Shown here: piece by piece, positions 1 through 10,298 of the stretch
Numbering within the stretch: the first letter of the stretch is position 1
How the letters are laid out: the number at the start of each line of letters is the position of its first letter
DNA from: Euphorbia lathyris
Taxonomy: Eukaryota > Streptophyta > Magnoliopsida > Malpighiales > Euphorbiaceae
Assembly (NCBI RefSeq): GCF_963576675.1
Contig: NC_088916.1
Span: forward strand, 13,306,501 to 13,370,500
Direction: 5' to 3'
DNA: 64,000 nucleotides
Position numbers and translations under genes: made by a program
The notes under the pieces: model-generated
Told to the model about the DNA's origin: nothing
What the model saw: the letters and a program-made list of their open reading frames with translations, nothing else
Databases searched by the model: none

Positions 1-441
1 GATCATTGCTCTTTCCTAGTTTTCATGTTTATCAATGTGCCTTTTTTTGGTGTAACTGGATATTTTAGCTGTAAGTTTCAAGTTCTTGGATTACGTATCT
101 GTAAGGCTAGGTGAGGACTTGATAATGGTTTGCTGTTTCAGGTTCTGCATAATCTTCCCCAAAAGCATCAAACTCTGCTTTTTAGTGCAACTATGCCTAC
201 AGAGATTGAGATACTAGCCCAGGTTAGCTTCCTGTATCTGTCGCATTATTATGACACAGTATGCATGAAAGAGGAAATTGAATATCATAAAAGATACAAG
301 GAAGATGCATGTTTGCTGCATTGTCACGTATCAGAACATCTGATGTCCAATGAACAGTCTTGTCAAATAGGTTCATCTTTCAATTCCATGTGTGCCAATT
401 TAACTTCAAGTTGTCTCAACCTCTGGTTTGAATCATGTTCA

Positions 442-491
<50 letters not shown>

Positions 492-3400
492 CATGTGTGT
501 GTATATATTAGCAGAGCTTTGAACTTTGGTGCCTTGTGTTTCTGCTTGTGTTGCAATATATTATTCGCAACAGCTTTATAGTTTAAACAATTTTTTTCTT
601 TCTATTTTGAGGTTTACCTGATTGGCTCAATTTTTTGAACATTGGTTGACAATTATGATCCTATTTTTCCGAATCTTTTCTGGTGGGTGTTTGGGAGTTC
701 CCTAGATGCAATATACACTGATATTTCTTGGCACTTCATTAAGCTCATTTTGTCATGAAGAATCCATGGAAGTATATTTGCTGATTTTTATTCCCAACTT
801 CAGGAGTACTTAACTTCCCCTGTGCAAGTTAAGGTTGGAAAAGTAAGCAGCCCAACAGCAAATGTATCTCAAACTCTCAGAAAAGTTTCTGATAGTGAGA
901 AAGTAAGTTTCTTATATTACAGAAGAAATATATTTTCCTGTGCATGTGGTGTTTAAAGTTCACAGTTCAGTTATCTTTTTATATAGGACTAATTACTAAA
1001 ATCATGAATTTACCATAAAGAAAAAGACTTTATCATGAAACACAATGTAGTTTTAGATTCACTTTTGCACAAACAAAACGTTTTATAAAAAATTTCAACA
1101 ATTTTATGTATGAACAAACGAAAAATTCATTTCATGTTTAACATTTGGAAAATGTAAAATAAAAGAACTTGGTGAAATAAGAAATGACATGATTTTGTTA
1201 GAGAAGTTTTGAAACAAACTGATAGAAAATAATTTTGTGATTTGGTAGTGTTGAAGGAATGATTGGTCTTTCTAAAACAATGATCTTTCTTTCTTTTCTT
1301 TTCTTTTTTAAAATATAAAATAAATTCTCATCTTTTCAAATTGATTTTATGAGTCAGAAACATAGAAAATATTAGTTGAATGAGTGAATTTTTAGACACA
1401 AAACGAACATAGAAATATACTCATGTTTCATACTATTTTTCATTTAAATGGCTGAATGTTAAAATTTCAAAAATTGAAGTGAAACTTTTTGTTTCTGTTA
1501 ACACTGAAGTCAATCTGAAAGTACATTGTTTCTTATGATAAAGATGTTCTGGTATGTGCTAAATTTAGAAAAAAAAGGTTTGAGTTCATGATTTTTTTTG
1601 TGATTAGCCCCTTTACGTATTGTTAGTTATTCTTTGTTATATTAAAGTGAGAAGCTGGATTTCTTTATTATTTGTTGAATCTTGTATTATGGTATTACTA
1701 CCTCATTTGTTTTTACACCTTATTAGTGTTTTAGATTTAGACAACTTTGGATAAAAACAAAAGGATAATGATGCTAGATTAGATGCATCAGATAGAAAGT
1801 GATGTTGCTTGTGAACTTGTAATTTGAGTTAAATGTAGAATGTTTAAATTGCTAGCCCATAGTCAAATAAATATTTATAGGCTATTTCCTTTTTCCTGTT
1901 AATTTGTCTGATTCATTCAGTTATAATTTCCATCCATGCTACTATTACACTTATGGAGTTGGTAGTAGAGTTGTGACAGCATTTAACATGGTGTAGATTG
2001 ATTGCCTTCTCGCCTTGCTCGTTGATCACGCATCTCAGGCTGAAGAATCTGGTGTTCCCTTGCCCTTAACTGTAGTGTTTGTGGAAAGGAAGGTACGTGA
2101 GTTATTTACTTATTTTCATGTAGACTTTGTTTCCTTGCATGCATTCCATCAATCAATTCTCTTTAAAATGCAGGACAATCTAATTATAATGGGTAAATTA
2201 CACCCATGGCTACTGAACTTTACCAATTTTCACTGTATGGCCACTGAACTTCAAAATGTAACATAAAAACTACTGAACTTTACCAATTTTCACTGTGTGG
2301 CCACTAAACTTTAACTAACTCCTCAAAATGACCCTTAATGACCTCAAAATGAAAATATTCAAGAGTTAAAGTTGTTCAGAACAACATTTACCATGAAACC
2401 ACATTTTTTATTTTCTAAAATCACCAGTTTTGGAGCTCTCTCTCTCTAAAAATCCACTTTCTCTCTTCTCCAAACAACACCTAAATGACCTCAAAATAAA
2501 AAATTTCAAGAATGAAGGTTGCTTAGAATATCATTAATTCTTGGAATCTTTTATTTTGGGGCCGTAAACTATCACTTTGAGGAATTGATTGAAGTTTAGT
2601 GGCCACTGATGTAACAAAGTGTAAAGTTCAGTGACTTTTATGTTACATTTTGAAGTTCAGTAGCCATACCGTGAAAATTGGTAAAGTTCAGTGGCCATGG
2701 TTGTAATTTACCCTAATTATAACTGTTATGTTCATCACTCACTCCCACCCACCCACAGAAAAAGTAATATTAAATTGGTATGCTCGTGCTAAAAGTTTAG
2801 ATCCAATGGTCTATATAATTTCAACTCCTCAGTTATTTGAGTGAATATAAAACTATTGGCAGCACAACTGATAGTTCCTTGCTCCTTTTTTTTTTTTTTT
2901 CTAGAGGCTGACATAGTATGATGAGTGCACCTGGCATATTTTGTTTGCATTTTCTGTTTCTACTTGATCTTCATTTTCCTAATGATCTATTATGCTTATG
3001 AGATAACTTATGCAAGTTTCTTTTGTAAAGTCCTAATCTTTGAAATGGAGTGCATGTAGGCAAGATGTGATGAAGTTGCTGAATGTCTGGTGGCTCAAGG
3101 TTTACTTGCTGTCGCTCTTCATGGTGGCCGTAGTCAAAGTGAGAGAGAGGCTGCTTTGAACAATTTTAGGAGTGGCTCTACTAATATTTTGGTAACGTCA
3201 ATTTTATGTTCTGTTTTTTTTTTTTAATGTTTGCTCTGATATAGTCCATGCAAGTGATTGTCATGTATAACGCATATGATGTGGAATAGATAAATTCCAT
3301 GGTTTCAGTCTCTTGCACTATTACTATCTTATGTGTGATTGGTATTTCACCCATCTTTTCACCTGCAATGTTTATATTTAGATTTAGTAGCTATCTAAAA

Positions 3401-4836
3401 GGGCAGCCCGGTACACTACGCGTCCCCGCTAAGCGAGAGCCGAGGAGGGGTCCCACCACAAGGGAGTACTGGGGGCAAGCCTTCCCCTACCATTTTTTTT
3501 GGCAAGAGGCCACTCCTAAGACTCGAACCCGTGACCTCTCAGTCACACGACAACAACATTTACCGTTGCGCCAAGGCTCGCCCTCTATTTAGTAGCTATC
3601 TATTGGAAATTATTCTACTTGAAAGAATTTGTACCTGGCTTATTACATGCTTTCTTTGTGTGCTTACATGGGCTCAAAAGCATGTCTTTTTAGTTTTGTC
3701 CTCCCTCTTTCCCTCCCTATGTCCCCCTCTCTCCCTCTCTCGTGATTGTTTTGCAATGTGGTTTTGATTTGGAATTTCATCGTGGCATAATGCGTCACAG
3801 ATCAAGCTATGGTCTTTTTTTTTTTGCTGAGTGACCCTTGTTTTTTTTCGCAGGTTGCCACTGATGTTGCATCTCGTGGATTGGATGTCACAGGTGTTGC
3901 TCATGTGATTAATCTTGATCTTCCAAAGGTATTTCGGGCAGAAATTTGTTTAATAGCTGAAGTATAGTTACACTTGAGACAAAGTTTTTGCACATACACA
4001 TGTTTGGAAAATGTATTTGGTTTATGGACTGCCTATCAACCAGTGCATAGTCTTAGAAGTGTCCTGCATTTGAACTCAGCATTTAATGACTAGCCAGAAC
4101 CATTTTGTTGGGATTTACATCATTGCTAACTTTGTGGTTGTGCTTCTTGCCACTATTTTGTTAGCATCTTAAATGCTTGTATATTTGAGTCACTGTTAAT
4201 ATCATTCCGAAATAGCAAACCTGAAGCTTCAGTTAATGGCTACCTCGATTATAGACAATGGAAGATTATGTACATCGGGTTGGAAGGACAGGTCGGGCAG
4301 GATCAGCAGGCCAAGCCACTTCATTTTATACTGATCGTGATATGGTATCTTTTGTTTTCCTTTCTATTTGTTTCTAATTCTCCCTAATATTATTGCATAA
4401 ATGAATATATATATGTATATTTCATTTAAATGTGGACTTGATATTTTTAGATCTTAGTGGCACAAATAAAGAAAGCAATAGCAGATGTAGAATCTGGAAG
4501 CACAATGACATTTGCAACTGGGAAGGTATAAAGATTGTTTATGCAGAGATACATTCTTACAAATTACATTTAATCGATCATATTGAGTTTTATGTTCAAA
4601 GTGTTTTGACTTTTGAGTCGCATTTGTTCTTTGTATTATTATTCAAAATAAATGCTTTTGATGTTCAGATTGCAAGAAAGAAAGAGAGAGAAGCAGCAAT
4701 TTTACAAAAGGAAGCCCGGAATGGTGTATCGAAGTTGGTAGCATCCACTCCCATAAACATTGAAGATAAGTACAGGTTCATGATGGCCTCGTCAAACATC
4801 AAAATCGGTGTAGCAGATAGTGCTTGGGATGATTAA
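1..4836 (+). CDS. DEAD-box ATP-dependent RNA helicase, C-terminal half (5' end outside window)
   Basis: ATP-dependent RNA unwinding enzyme. Eight exons join in frame: 142-222, 804-902, 1997-2092, 3060-3191, 3854-3928, 4255-4344, 4451-4525 and 4669-4836. Every exon length is a multiple of three, so all introns are phase 0 with GT-AG borders; the visible product is 271 residues. Seen in order: motif III (LLFSATMP), the second RecA domain with VVFVERK and [12 protein letters not shown], motif V ([11 protein letters not shown]) and motif VI ([10 protein letters not shown]), then a basic segment and the end [13 protein letters not shown]. Motifs Q, I and II (DEAD) must lie upstream of the window. 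From memory the helicase-C and tail sequence best fit the plant RH41-type subfamily, some of which carry an HIT zinc finger; that name is an inference. No stop or frameshift was seen, so the gene looks functional. Its introns hold a SINE and two inverted-repeat elements. Confidence 0.88.
442..508. repeat. Compound microsatellite (CT)n(AT)n in helicase intron
   Basis: A run of CT dinucleotides (442-460) passes directly into AT dinucleotides (461-487) and then into mixed CA/TG/TA dinucleotides. It lies in the intron after the first visible exon. Confidence 0.9.
986..1611. mobile_element. Non-autonomous inverted-repeat element in helicase intron
   Basis: The start (GGACTAATTACTAAAATCAT) and the reverse complement of the end (GGGGCTAATCAC...AAATCATGAA) match imperfectly. 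The similarity extends inward to paired ACAATGTA and TTATCAT blocks, giving arms of over 100 bp. It has no coding capacity and I found no clear target-site duplication. It lies between helicase exons 2 and 3. Confidence 0.5.
2190..2713. mobile_element. Mutator-type MITE (GGGTAAATTACA ends) with 9-bp TSD
   Basis: The left end GGGTAAATTACACCCATGGC and right end TTGTAATTTACCC are inverted copies. The arms contain the repeated phrase ACTGAACTTTACCAATTTTC and run for over 90 bp. The 9-mer TAATTATAA flanks both sides (2181-2189 and 2714-2722). Nine-base duplications are typical of Mutator-like elements. It sits in the intron between the VFVERK and ALHGGRSQ exons. A half copy of the same family occurs at 13546-13650. 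Confidence 0.75.
3398..3586 (-). mobile_element. tRNA-derived SINE (Au-like) with 16-bp TSD
   Basis: On the minus strand the head carries a pol III A box (TGGCGCAACGG) and a B box (GGTTCGAGTC). The body is the GGGACCCCTCC...CCGGGCTGCCC segment common in plant SINEs, and it ends in a short T run. The 16-mer ATTTAGTAGCTATCTA flanks it at 3382-3397 and 3587-3602, a clean retroposition signature. It lies in the helicase intron between the ALHGG and motif V exons. Au is the family it most resembles from memory. Confidence 0.85.
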
Positions 4837-5438
4837 ATAAAAAACCTTCCTTTCCTTACATTTTGAAGCACATTGCTGATGCATGCTTAAGATTTGCAAG
4901 AAATTAAGGTCAGTAATAGGTATTTTCATTGCTGAAAATTCATCTAGGAAGATGGAGAAGATAAACAACTCGGCTCGCAGCCGAGTTACCTCATAACTCG
5001 GGTTGCAGCAGAGTTGTTTGTTTTGTAACTACGCATATTTATACTGATGAAAGAGATGTCTATGCAGATGATAGTTTGAGCTTGGTGGTTAAAGGCAAAG
5101 ATGTTCTGAATATTCTACTGAGTCATCTCCACGGGTATTTGCTTGAATACATCTTGGTTCAGTTACTCAGAGCTTCTAGGATTGCTCATAGTTTGTGCAT
5201 ATTGTATCGTAGGGATGGATGTTCGTTTTAGTTGCAACTTTTTCATTTTGAGCTCTATTGTTCATACTACTAGTCATTTTAAGTTGAGTACCTTGATTTT
5301 AATCAAACAAAGTTTTGCCCCTTTTTAAACTTAGAAACAGTTTCACAAAAATCAGCTTAACTGCTATCAATTTTTTGGTTGAAATGTGGGCTTAATACTA
5401 ATTTCTAGTGATATTGAGTTTTTATGCAATAATTGAAT
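4837..5438 (+). other. Helicase 3' flank; parent of a duplicated block
   Basis: This holds the 3' UTR and downstream DNA of the helicase gene with no separate gene. The stretch 4927-5110 recurs, with small deletions, at 13656-13813, which makes it the left edge of duplicated segment A. Around 5400-5438 the sequence instead resembles the 3' flank of the intact NET4 gene (about 40820-40850), so a junction between helicase-derived and NET4-derived DNA lies between these points. Confidence 0.6.
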
Positions 5439-5672
5439 TAAGGGTCAATTTGGCCTCTAAGATAGGTTCAGTTTAGTTAAATCAAAGTTTAAGCATCAAC
5501 TCAGTCCTGAAGTTGTAATATTTGACAAATTACCCTAAGATTTGACAATTTAAGCATTGAAATTGATTGTATTTGGATTAATTTGTCAAATATTGCCAAC
5601 TTCAGTACTACGTGCTGATACCTAAATTTCAATTTGGATTAAACTGAATATGTGGGCCAAATTGACCCTTAA
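5439..5672. mobile_element. MITE, TTAAGGGTCAATTTGGCC ends
   Basis: The two ends are inverted copies (TTAAGGGTCAATTTGGCC and GGCCAAATTGACCCTTAA), and the arms extend about 100 bp through matching TATTTGACAAATTA blocks. The related DNA beside the intact NET4 gene (about 40830-40860) lacks it: ATGCAATAAAATTA there is uninterrupted. CAATAA-like sequence on both sides is a possible short duplication. Confidence 0.65.
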
Positions 5673-5727
5673 TTCCAATAAAATTAGAGTCTATTGATTT
5701 TCTTATAACAAATTGAAGTATTATACC

Positions 5728-5794
5728 TTTTGTGGTGGGACCCCTCCCCGGAATCTCGCTTAGTGGGGGCGTGTAGTGCACCGGGTTGCCCTTT
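5728..5794 (+). mobile_element. 5'-truncated SINE fragment
   Basis: This is the 3' part of the same SINE family as 3398-3586, in the opposite orientation: GTGGTGGGACCCCTCC, then CACCGGGTTGCCCTTT. The tRNA-like head with A and B boxes is absent. Confidence 0.6.
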
Positions 5795-5989
5795 ATCTTA
5801 CAAATTAGGAAGAACACATGTTTAGGCTACGAAACACCTATTACTGCTCTTTCTATTCATATGGACTTGACACACCAAAATCATGATAGTAATTATCGTT
5901 CTCAAAGAAACTAATAGAAGACCCGACCGAACTATGCAAACTCAGAAAACAGCAACACAAACACAATAGTCATACTGCCAAAACCTAAA

Positions 5990-6742
5990 CTAAACTCTAT
6001 TGTGCTCTATAAATGCTCCCTGAAGCCTGTGATATCCATCCCTGTAATGCTCTATTGAGAAACACAATTGCCTTATTGCCTCCCTTTTCTCCTCTGCTCC
6101 TTCTTCGATCACTACTCGTTGCCTTTCTACCTCTTCCTCTAGCTCTTTCGCTTTTGATCGTAATTTGCCCACCAATTTCAGCGCCTCTTTTGCTCCGGAT
6201 ATCAGCTGAACACGCTCCATGTGCAGTTGTTGCATATGCTTATTCATTTTATTCAGTGAAATAACTAGTCCATTCATCTCGTCTATCTTCAACTTGAGAC
6301 CATCATTACTTTTGTTTAAACCTACGATTTCTTCCTTCAGCTGATTGATTTGGAAACTGTGTCTTTCTTCCTTTTCCGACTTCTCAATCTGTAATACTCT
6401 ATTCTCATTCTTTAAAAATTGGTTTTGCGACTCTAATTCTCTGACCTGCTCCTGTAAAATAGAACGTTCATCCAATATTTTGAGAATTCGAGCCCTAATT
6501 TGAGCTTTTTGAGGAAATATTATCTTCTCAGCAGCATCAGATACTTCAGTTACTTTGGTCTTGAGTGTATGATTGCCACCATGCCCTAATAGAACTGCAT
6601 AATTGGGGGCAGACGAACTATCAGAAACAGAAACAGAAGCACTTGAGCCTTGAGATTGAATATTCCTTTGCAGTTCTCGTGATGTTACTCTAAATGATAC
6701 AACTTGCTCCATCTTTTTGATGTTCTGTGGTGTACCTACCAA
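5990..6742 (-). pseudogene. Truncated NETWORKED4 paralogue lacking the NAB actin-binding domain
   Basis: An open frame of 250 residues aligns with pieces of the NET4 gene at 41063-43753. A short piece matches the ELKRN region after the NAB domain, another matches the LFGNGGDHAHNT stretch, and then comes the full C-terminal coiled coil (EKIFPEKAQI, ILQEQVRELES, EEKREAIRQLCFS). About 250 residues between them are missing. The tryptophan-rich NAB domain that binds actin is not present upstream. The last residues (IEHNRV) stop short of the parental end. The frame is open, so a shortened coiled-coil protein is possible, but the lack of the defining domain and of an obvious first exon argues for a pseudogene. 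Further fragments lie at 13930-14130 and 19537-19740. Confidence 0.75.
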
Positions 6743-8678
6743 AACCCAAAAGGTAAAAGGAAATTAAAAATAGGAAAAAGTAAAAAAAAAAAAAAAACTC
6801 TTTGAACTCTCTGAACTTTTTAGAAAATCAACTGAATTTTTAAAGAATTAATTAAAATAAGAGCAAAAGATAATAAGTCAAAAAATATGAAATAAATGAT
6901 CACGATTATTCTGAGGGAATCCAATTTGAGTCCATGTACAATTTTAGAAACCAATTGCTTAAATTACTTAATTATTATATCGTTCCAGTCAAGTAGTAAT
7001 TAAAGAAAAATGGATCGTATAGCAAGCCATGATTTAGCAGGAAGAACAGACAAAATATAGGAATATTTTGATAGTTTGTATGTCTCTATTATTACCCGAT
7101 TGGATTGGAGAAACAACTGAAGCTGTGTTATTCAGGGGACCGTCTGTCTGTTGGATCTGCAACATATGGAATAATAGGAGTATGTTGAATCTGGACGGGA
7201 TTTTAACCTTTTTTGTTCCTAAATAGGCACTCTATCAATTAGGAATTAATAATATCTATTCACTTTATTCATTTAGGTAATTTTTATTTCCTACTTAGTC
7301 ACTTTACCAATTAGAAATTGTTATTTTAATTTAATTATGAGCTAATTTCGCTTCTCATGTAGGATGTTTTGATTTTCCCAGTATTTGGTTAATTAATTCT
7401 TTATTCCTAATTAGTTATTGTTTTCTATTTCTAATTACTTGCTTCCTACTCACTCCCACTCAACTGTAATATTATAATGAAACAAATGAAGTATGTAATA
7501 TAAATATATATAAACGGCTGGTTAATCGAAGCTTTCAATTTTTTTTTTAATATTTAAAACCGAATCGAGACCGAAAACCGAAAAATCTACTTATATAAAA
7601 TGAAATTGAATCCCTCAGTTCGGTAAACAATTTTTTCAGTATAAAATTTTACCTAACATTTACAAACAAGATTTATTATGTCCAAGATAAGTAAAATAGG
7701 AAAGAAAATCGTAAAATCGCTGAAAACAAAACAGGAAATTGAAAGTTTTAAAGGTCGAAATTTGCTAAAAAGACCCAACCGTCACAGCGAATCGGTGTGT
7801 ATTGCTTGCGGGTCTATTTTCATGCAAAATAGGGTTTAAAAATTGCAAAAAACCCGCAACTATGGAACTTGTCAGAATTTATCAAATTGCCATCATACTT
7901 TTCCGTACACTCCAAATGATTTCAAATATTCTGTTCTTTCATCTTCAAATGGCAGCTTTGTAAGTTCTGACTCAATCTGCAATAGTTAAATATCTCAATT
8001 ACTAATAAGATAATATATCAAATATAACATCTCTTTTTAAATTAATTTATTGCACTATATTATTAGGATATTGTTAAGATTCAAATACCATATTATGCTT
8101 GAAAATATATTAAATATAAACCAAGTAATAATTTCTTGCGATAAAATCAGGATATTATTAGGATTGTAAAAATCCAGTTCTGAGGAAGGACTAGTCCTAG
8201 AGTGGAAGTATGAATAAATTGAATTTCACATTTGAAATGGAGATTAGATAGTGATTTTACTGTTGTATCATAATATGTGTAAACATGTTTTAAAACTGTG
8301 ATGTCTAAAAATGAAATTGGATCGACTTTTGAATGTTATAAATTAAAGAATTTCCCACCTGAAATGTCATGTTTTATAACTCTTAACAACCAATACAAAG
8401 CAGTTGAGATATAATAATGTAATTCACAATTCAATACAAAACAGTTGAGATAGAATTTCTCAGCTGAAATGGTTGTACCAAGGCTAGTGAAATTTTCGGA
8501 TGATACACCTTATCTCAACTTTTACAGAATAGCAAAAAGGATTGATAAATTCGATAATTAAAGTTAAACAAAGTAAAAGTTTAAATAGCGGAATAAATGT
8601 AAACTAACTAGACAAAGGAAAATAAACTTCGTACTCCTAAACATAAGTAAAAAAGAGATTAATCTTAACTAGTTCAGC
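6743..8678. other. Non-coding part of duplicated segment A
   Basis: No convincing gene. The DNA recurs in other segments: 6743-7475 corresponds to 19740-20360 (D), 7484-7860 to 16057-16430 (C), and 7860-8480 to parts of 14640-15000, 17157-17840 and 22860-23100. Several degenerate copies of an AGGATATTATTAGGATTGTAA-like motif of 19-20 bases occur here and in the intron of the neighbouring gene. Confidence 0.6.
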
Positions 8679-9671
8679 CTAGTTAATATAATCGGGGCCG
8701 AGATAGCGAGACGGTTTAATACTCCTTGCCGATCGCCGTATTGCTGAGCCAGCGTTAGTAATCCGGTCATCATTCACAGCAGCAACGTCATTAACAGCAG
8801 CCACGTCCCCACCAACGGTTTCTGCTTCAGCCCGGTTGTCAACTGCAGCCCTTTCCGCATCACGAGAGCTCAAATTTGGTTGAAATGGTGTGGATAAGTT
8901 GCCCTGGATGTTAAGGGGACTGTCCCATTTCACTACAAATCGTACAAGAAGTTAATTAGATCAATGAAAGTCTGAAATATCTCTAATATTCTGTAATTAA
9001 AAGTTGAAATGTCACGAGCATATTATTAGGATTGTAATTACCATTTTATGAATGAAAATATACCAAATATAACCTATCTCATTTTAAATTAATTTAAGGT
9101 AGTGCAACTTTTAAATAAAATAAGGATATTATTAGGATTGCAATTACCATATTATGAATGAAAACATACCACCAAATAACAATTCCTTAGTATAAAATGA
9201 GGATATTATATATTAGGATTGTAACAATCCAGAGTTATAAGGAAGGAGTAGTCCTAGAGTATAGCGGTGAAAGCATGAATAAATTGATTCTGCTATGGTT
9301 GTATTACAGTAAAGTGTGTTTTCAGTACGTGTAAACACCTTTTGAAGCTATGAAGCCCAAAAAATAGACTGCGTCCGCTTTTAAATGTTACAAATCAAAG
9401 AATTTCTCATCTGAAAGGACATTCAGAAAATGATGTAAGACGTACCTATGGTCTTATCGGAAGGAGGTGGTGGTTGAAACAGCGCGGATAAGTTTTGTTC
9501 GTCGATGTTATGACCAAAGAGCATACTAAGATATGATCTGAAGGAAGGTATCTGCTGCGATGGCATGGTGTTGTTAGAGGCAGATGTTAGTTGTTGCTCA
9601 TTTCCTATTATCCCAACATCAGAAGAGCCTTCACTTTCTGAGACTACAGTTTTGGGAGACTTTGAATCCAT
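8679..9671 (-). CDS. Unrecognised two-exon gene, intact copy
   Basis: Exon 1 is 9446-9671 (MDSKSPKTVVSESEG...) and ends at a GTACGT donor. Exon 2 is 8679-8932 after a TTTGTAG acceptor. Together they make 480 nt, an open frame of 159 residues. The codon across the junction (G|TG) keeps the frame, which supports the model. The product has an acidic, serine-rich N-terminus, a proline stretch (FQPPPPSDK), the internal repeat DVAAVNDVAAVNDD and a basic C-terminus RRSARSIKPSRYLGPDYIN. I see no signal peptide, membrane segment or known fold. The C-terminus faintly recalls the RRSxRxxKPP linker of Ty1/copia polyproteins, too little for a call. Two other copies are damaged (18061-19101 and 23304-24460). 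It could be a real small gene or a fragment of a larger lost one. Confidence 0.55.
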
Positions 9672-9915
9672 TTTTCATTACTGAATGAATACTTCCCATA
9701 GATTTATAGATGAACAAGATCTTGGTTTTTTCATTTTTTAGAATAATTAAAGTTTTGAAATTACATCAATACCCTTCATATATTTCTAGATTTCGTCTTT
9801 GTTTTTAGTTTTGCAAAGTTAGACCTTGAATCTTTTTAATTTGTTTTTAGTTTTTCAAAGTTAGACCTTGAATCTTTTTTTTTGGTAGGAAAAGGTTTAG
9901 GTAAGGGCAGGTCTA
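9672..9915. other. 5' flank of the unknown gene, up to the chromovirus insertion site
   Basis: This upstream DNA is shared with 24461-24703 (segment E) and partly with 19102-19250 (segment C). It has a repeated phrase TTAGACCTTGAATCTTTTT. The last five bases, GTCTA (9911-9915), are the target duplication of the adjoining chromovirus. Confidence 0.6.
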
Positions 9916-10298
9916 TGATACGACCTTAACTTTTGGAATCGATCAATCGGGGATCATTTGGGGTGAAACGAACAAAACACCAAACTCTTTTTCTAGCAAA
10001 GAGCAAACTGAAATTTTATTAATGAATTCTTTGTCTTCAAAACATTACCTACGAGGCCTTTAAATAGCCAAGATAATCCTAATGCTACTATAATTAGGAA
10101 AGCTAAATTAACTAAATAGAAATAGGGAAAACTAATAACTCGTAAATAAAGAAATCCTAATCCTAATCCAACTAAACATAGTCTTTCTGCCAAACTGGGA
10201 TCTTCCTCTCCCTCCTCAAACGTCTAACGCTGCTAGCATCCGACGGTTCCTCCTCGCCGTCTTCGCCGTCATTCTCCCTAGAAATCGGTGGTGTATCA
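9916..10298 (-). repeat. Chromovirus 3' LTR, copy A
   Basis: It begins TG and ends CA on the plus strand and matches the LTRs of copy E, with 6 extra bases from a duplicated CCTAAT unit near 10150. The left flank GTCTA is the same 5-mer that flanks copy E. Confidence 0.88.

Noticed and set aside
130..522. 130-residue frame starting [11 protein letters not shown]
   Set aside because: Only the first part is helicase exon (142-222); the rest is intron read-through ending in the microsatellite.
3398..3586. A tRNA gene at the A and B boxes
   Set aside because: The boxes belong to a SINE head; no cloverleaf with anticodon stem is apparent, and a 16-bp target duplication encloses the whole unit.
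6013..6264. Plus-strand leucine-rich frame opposite the NET4 copy
   Set aside because: It is the complement of the coiled-coil coding strand, as is the equivalent at 41143-41355; both are shadows.
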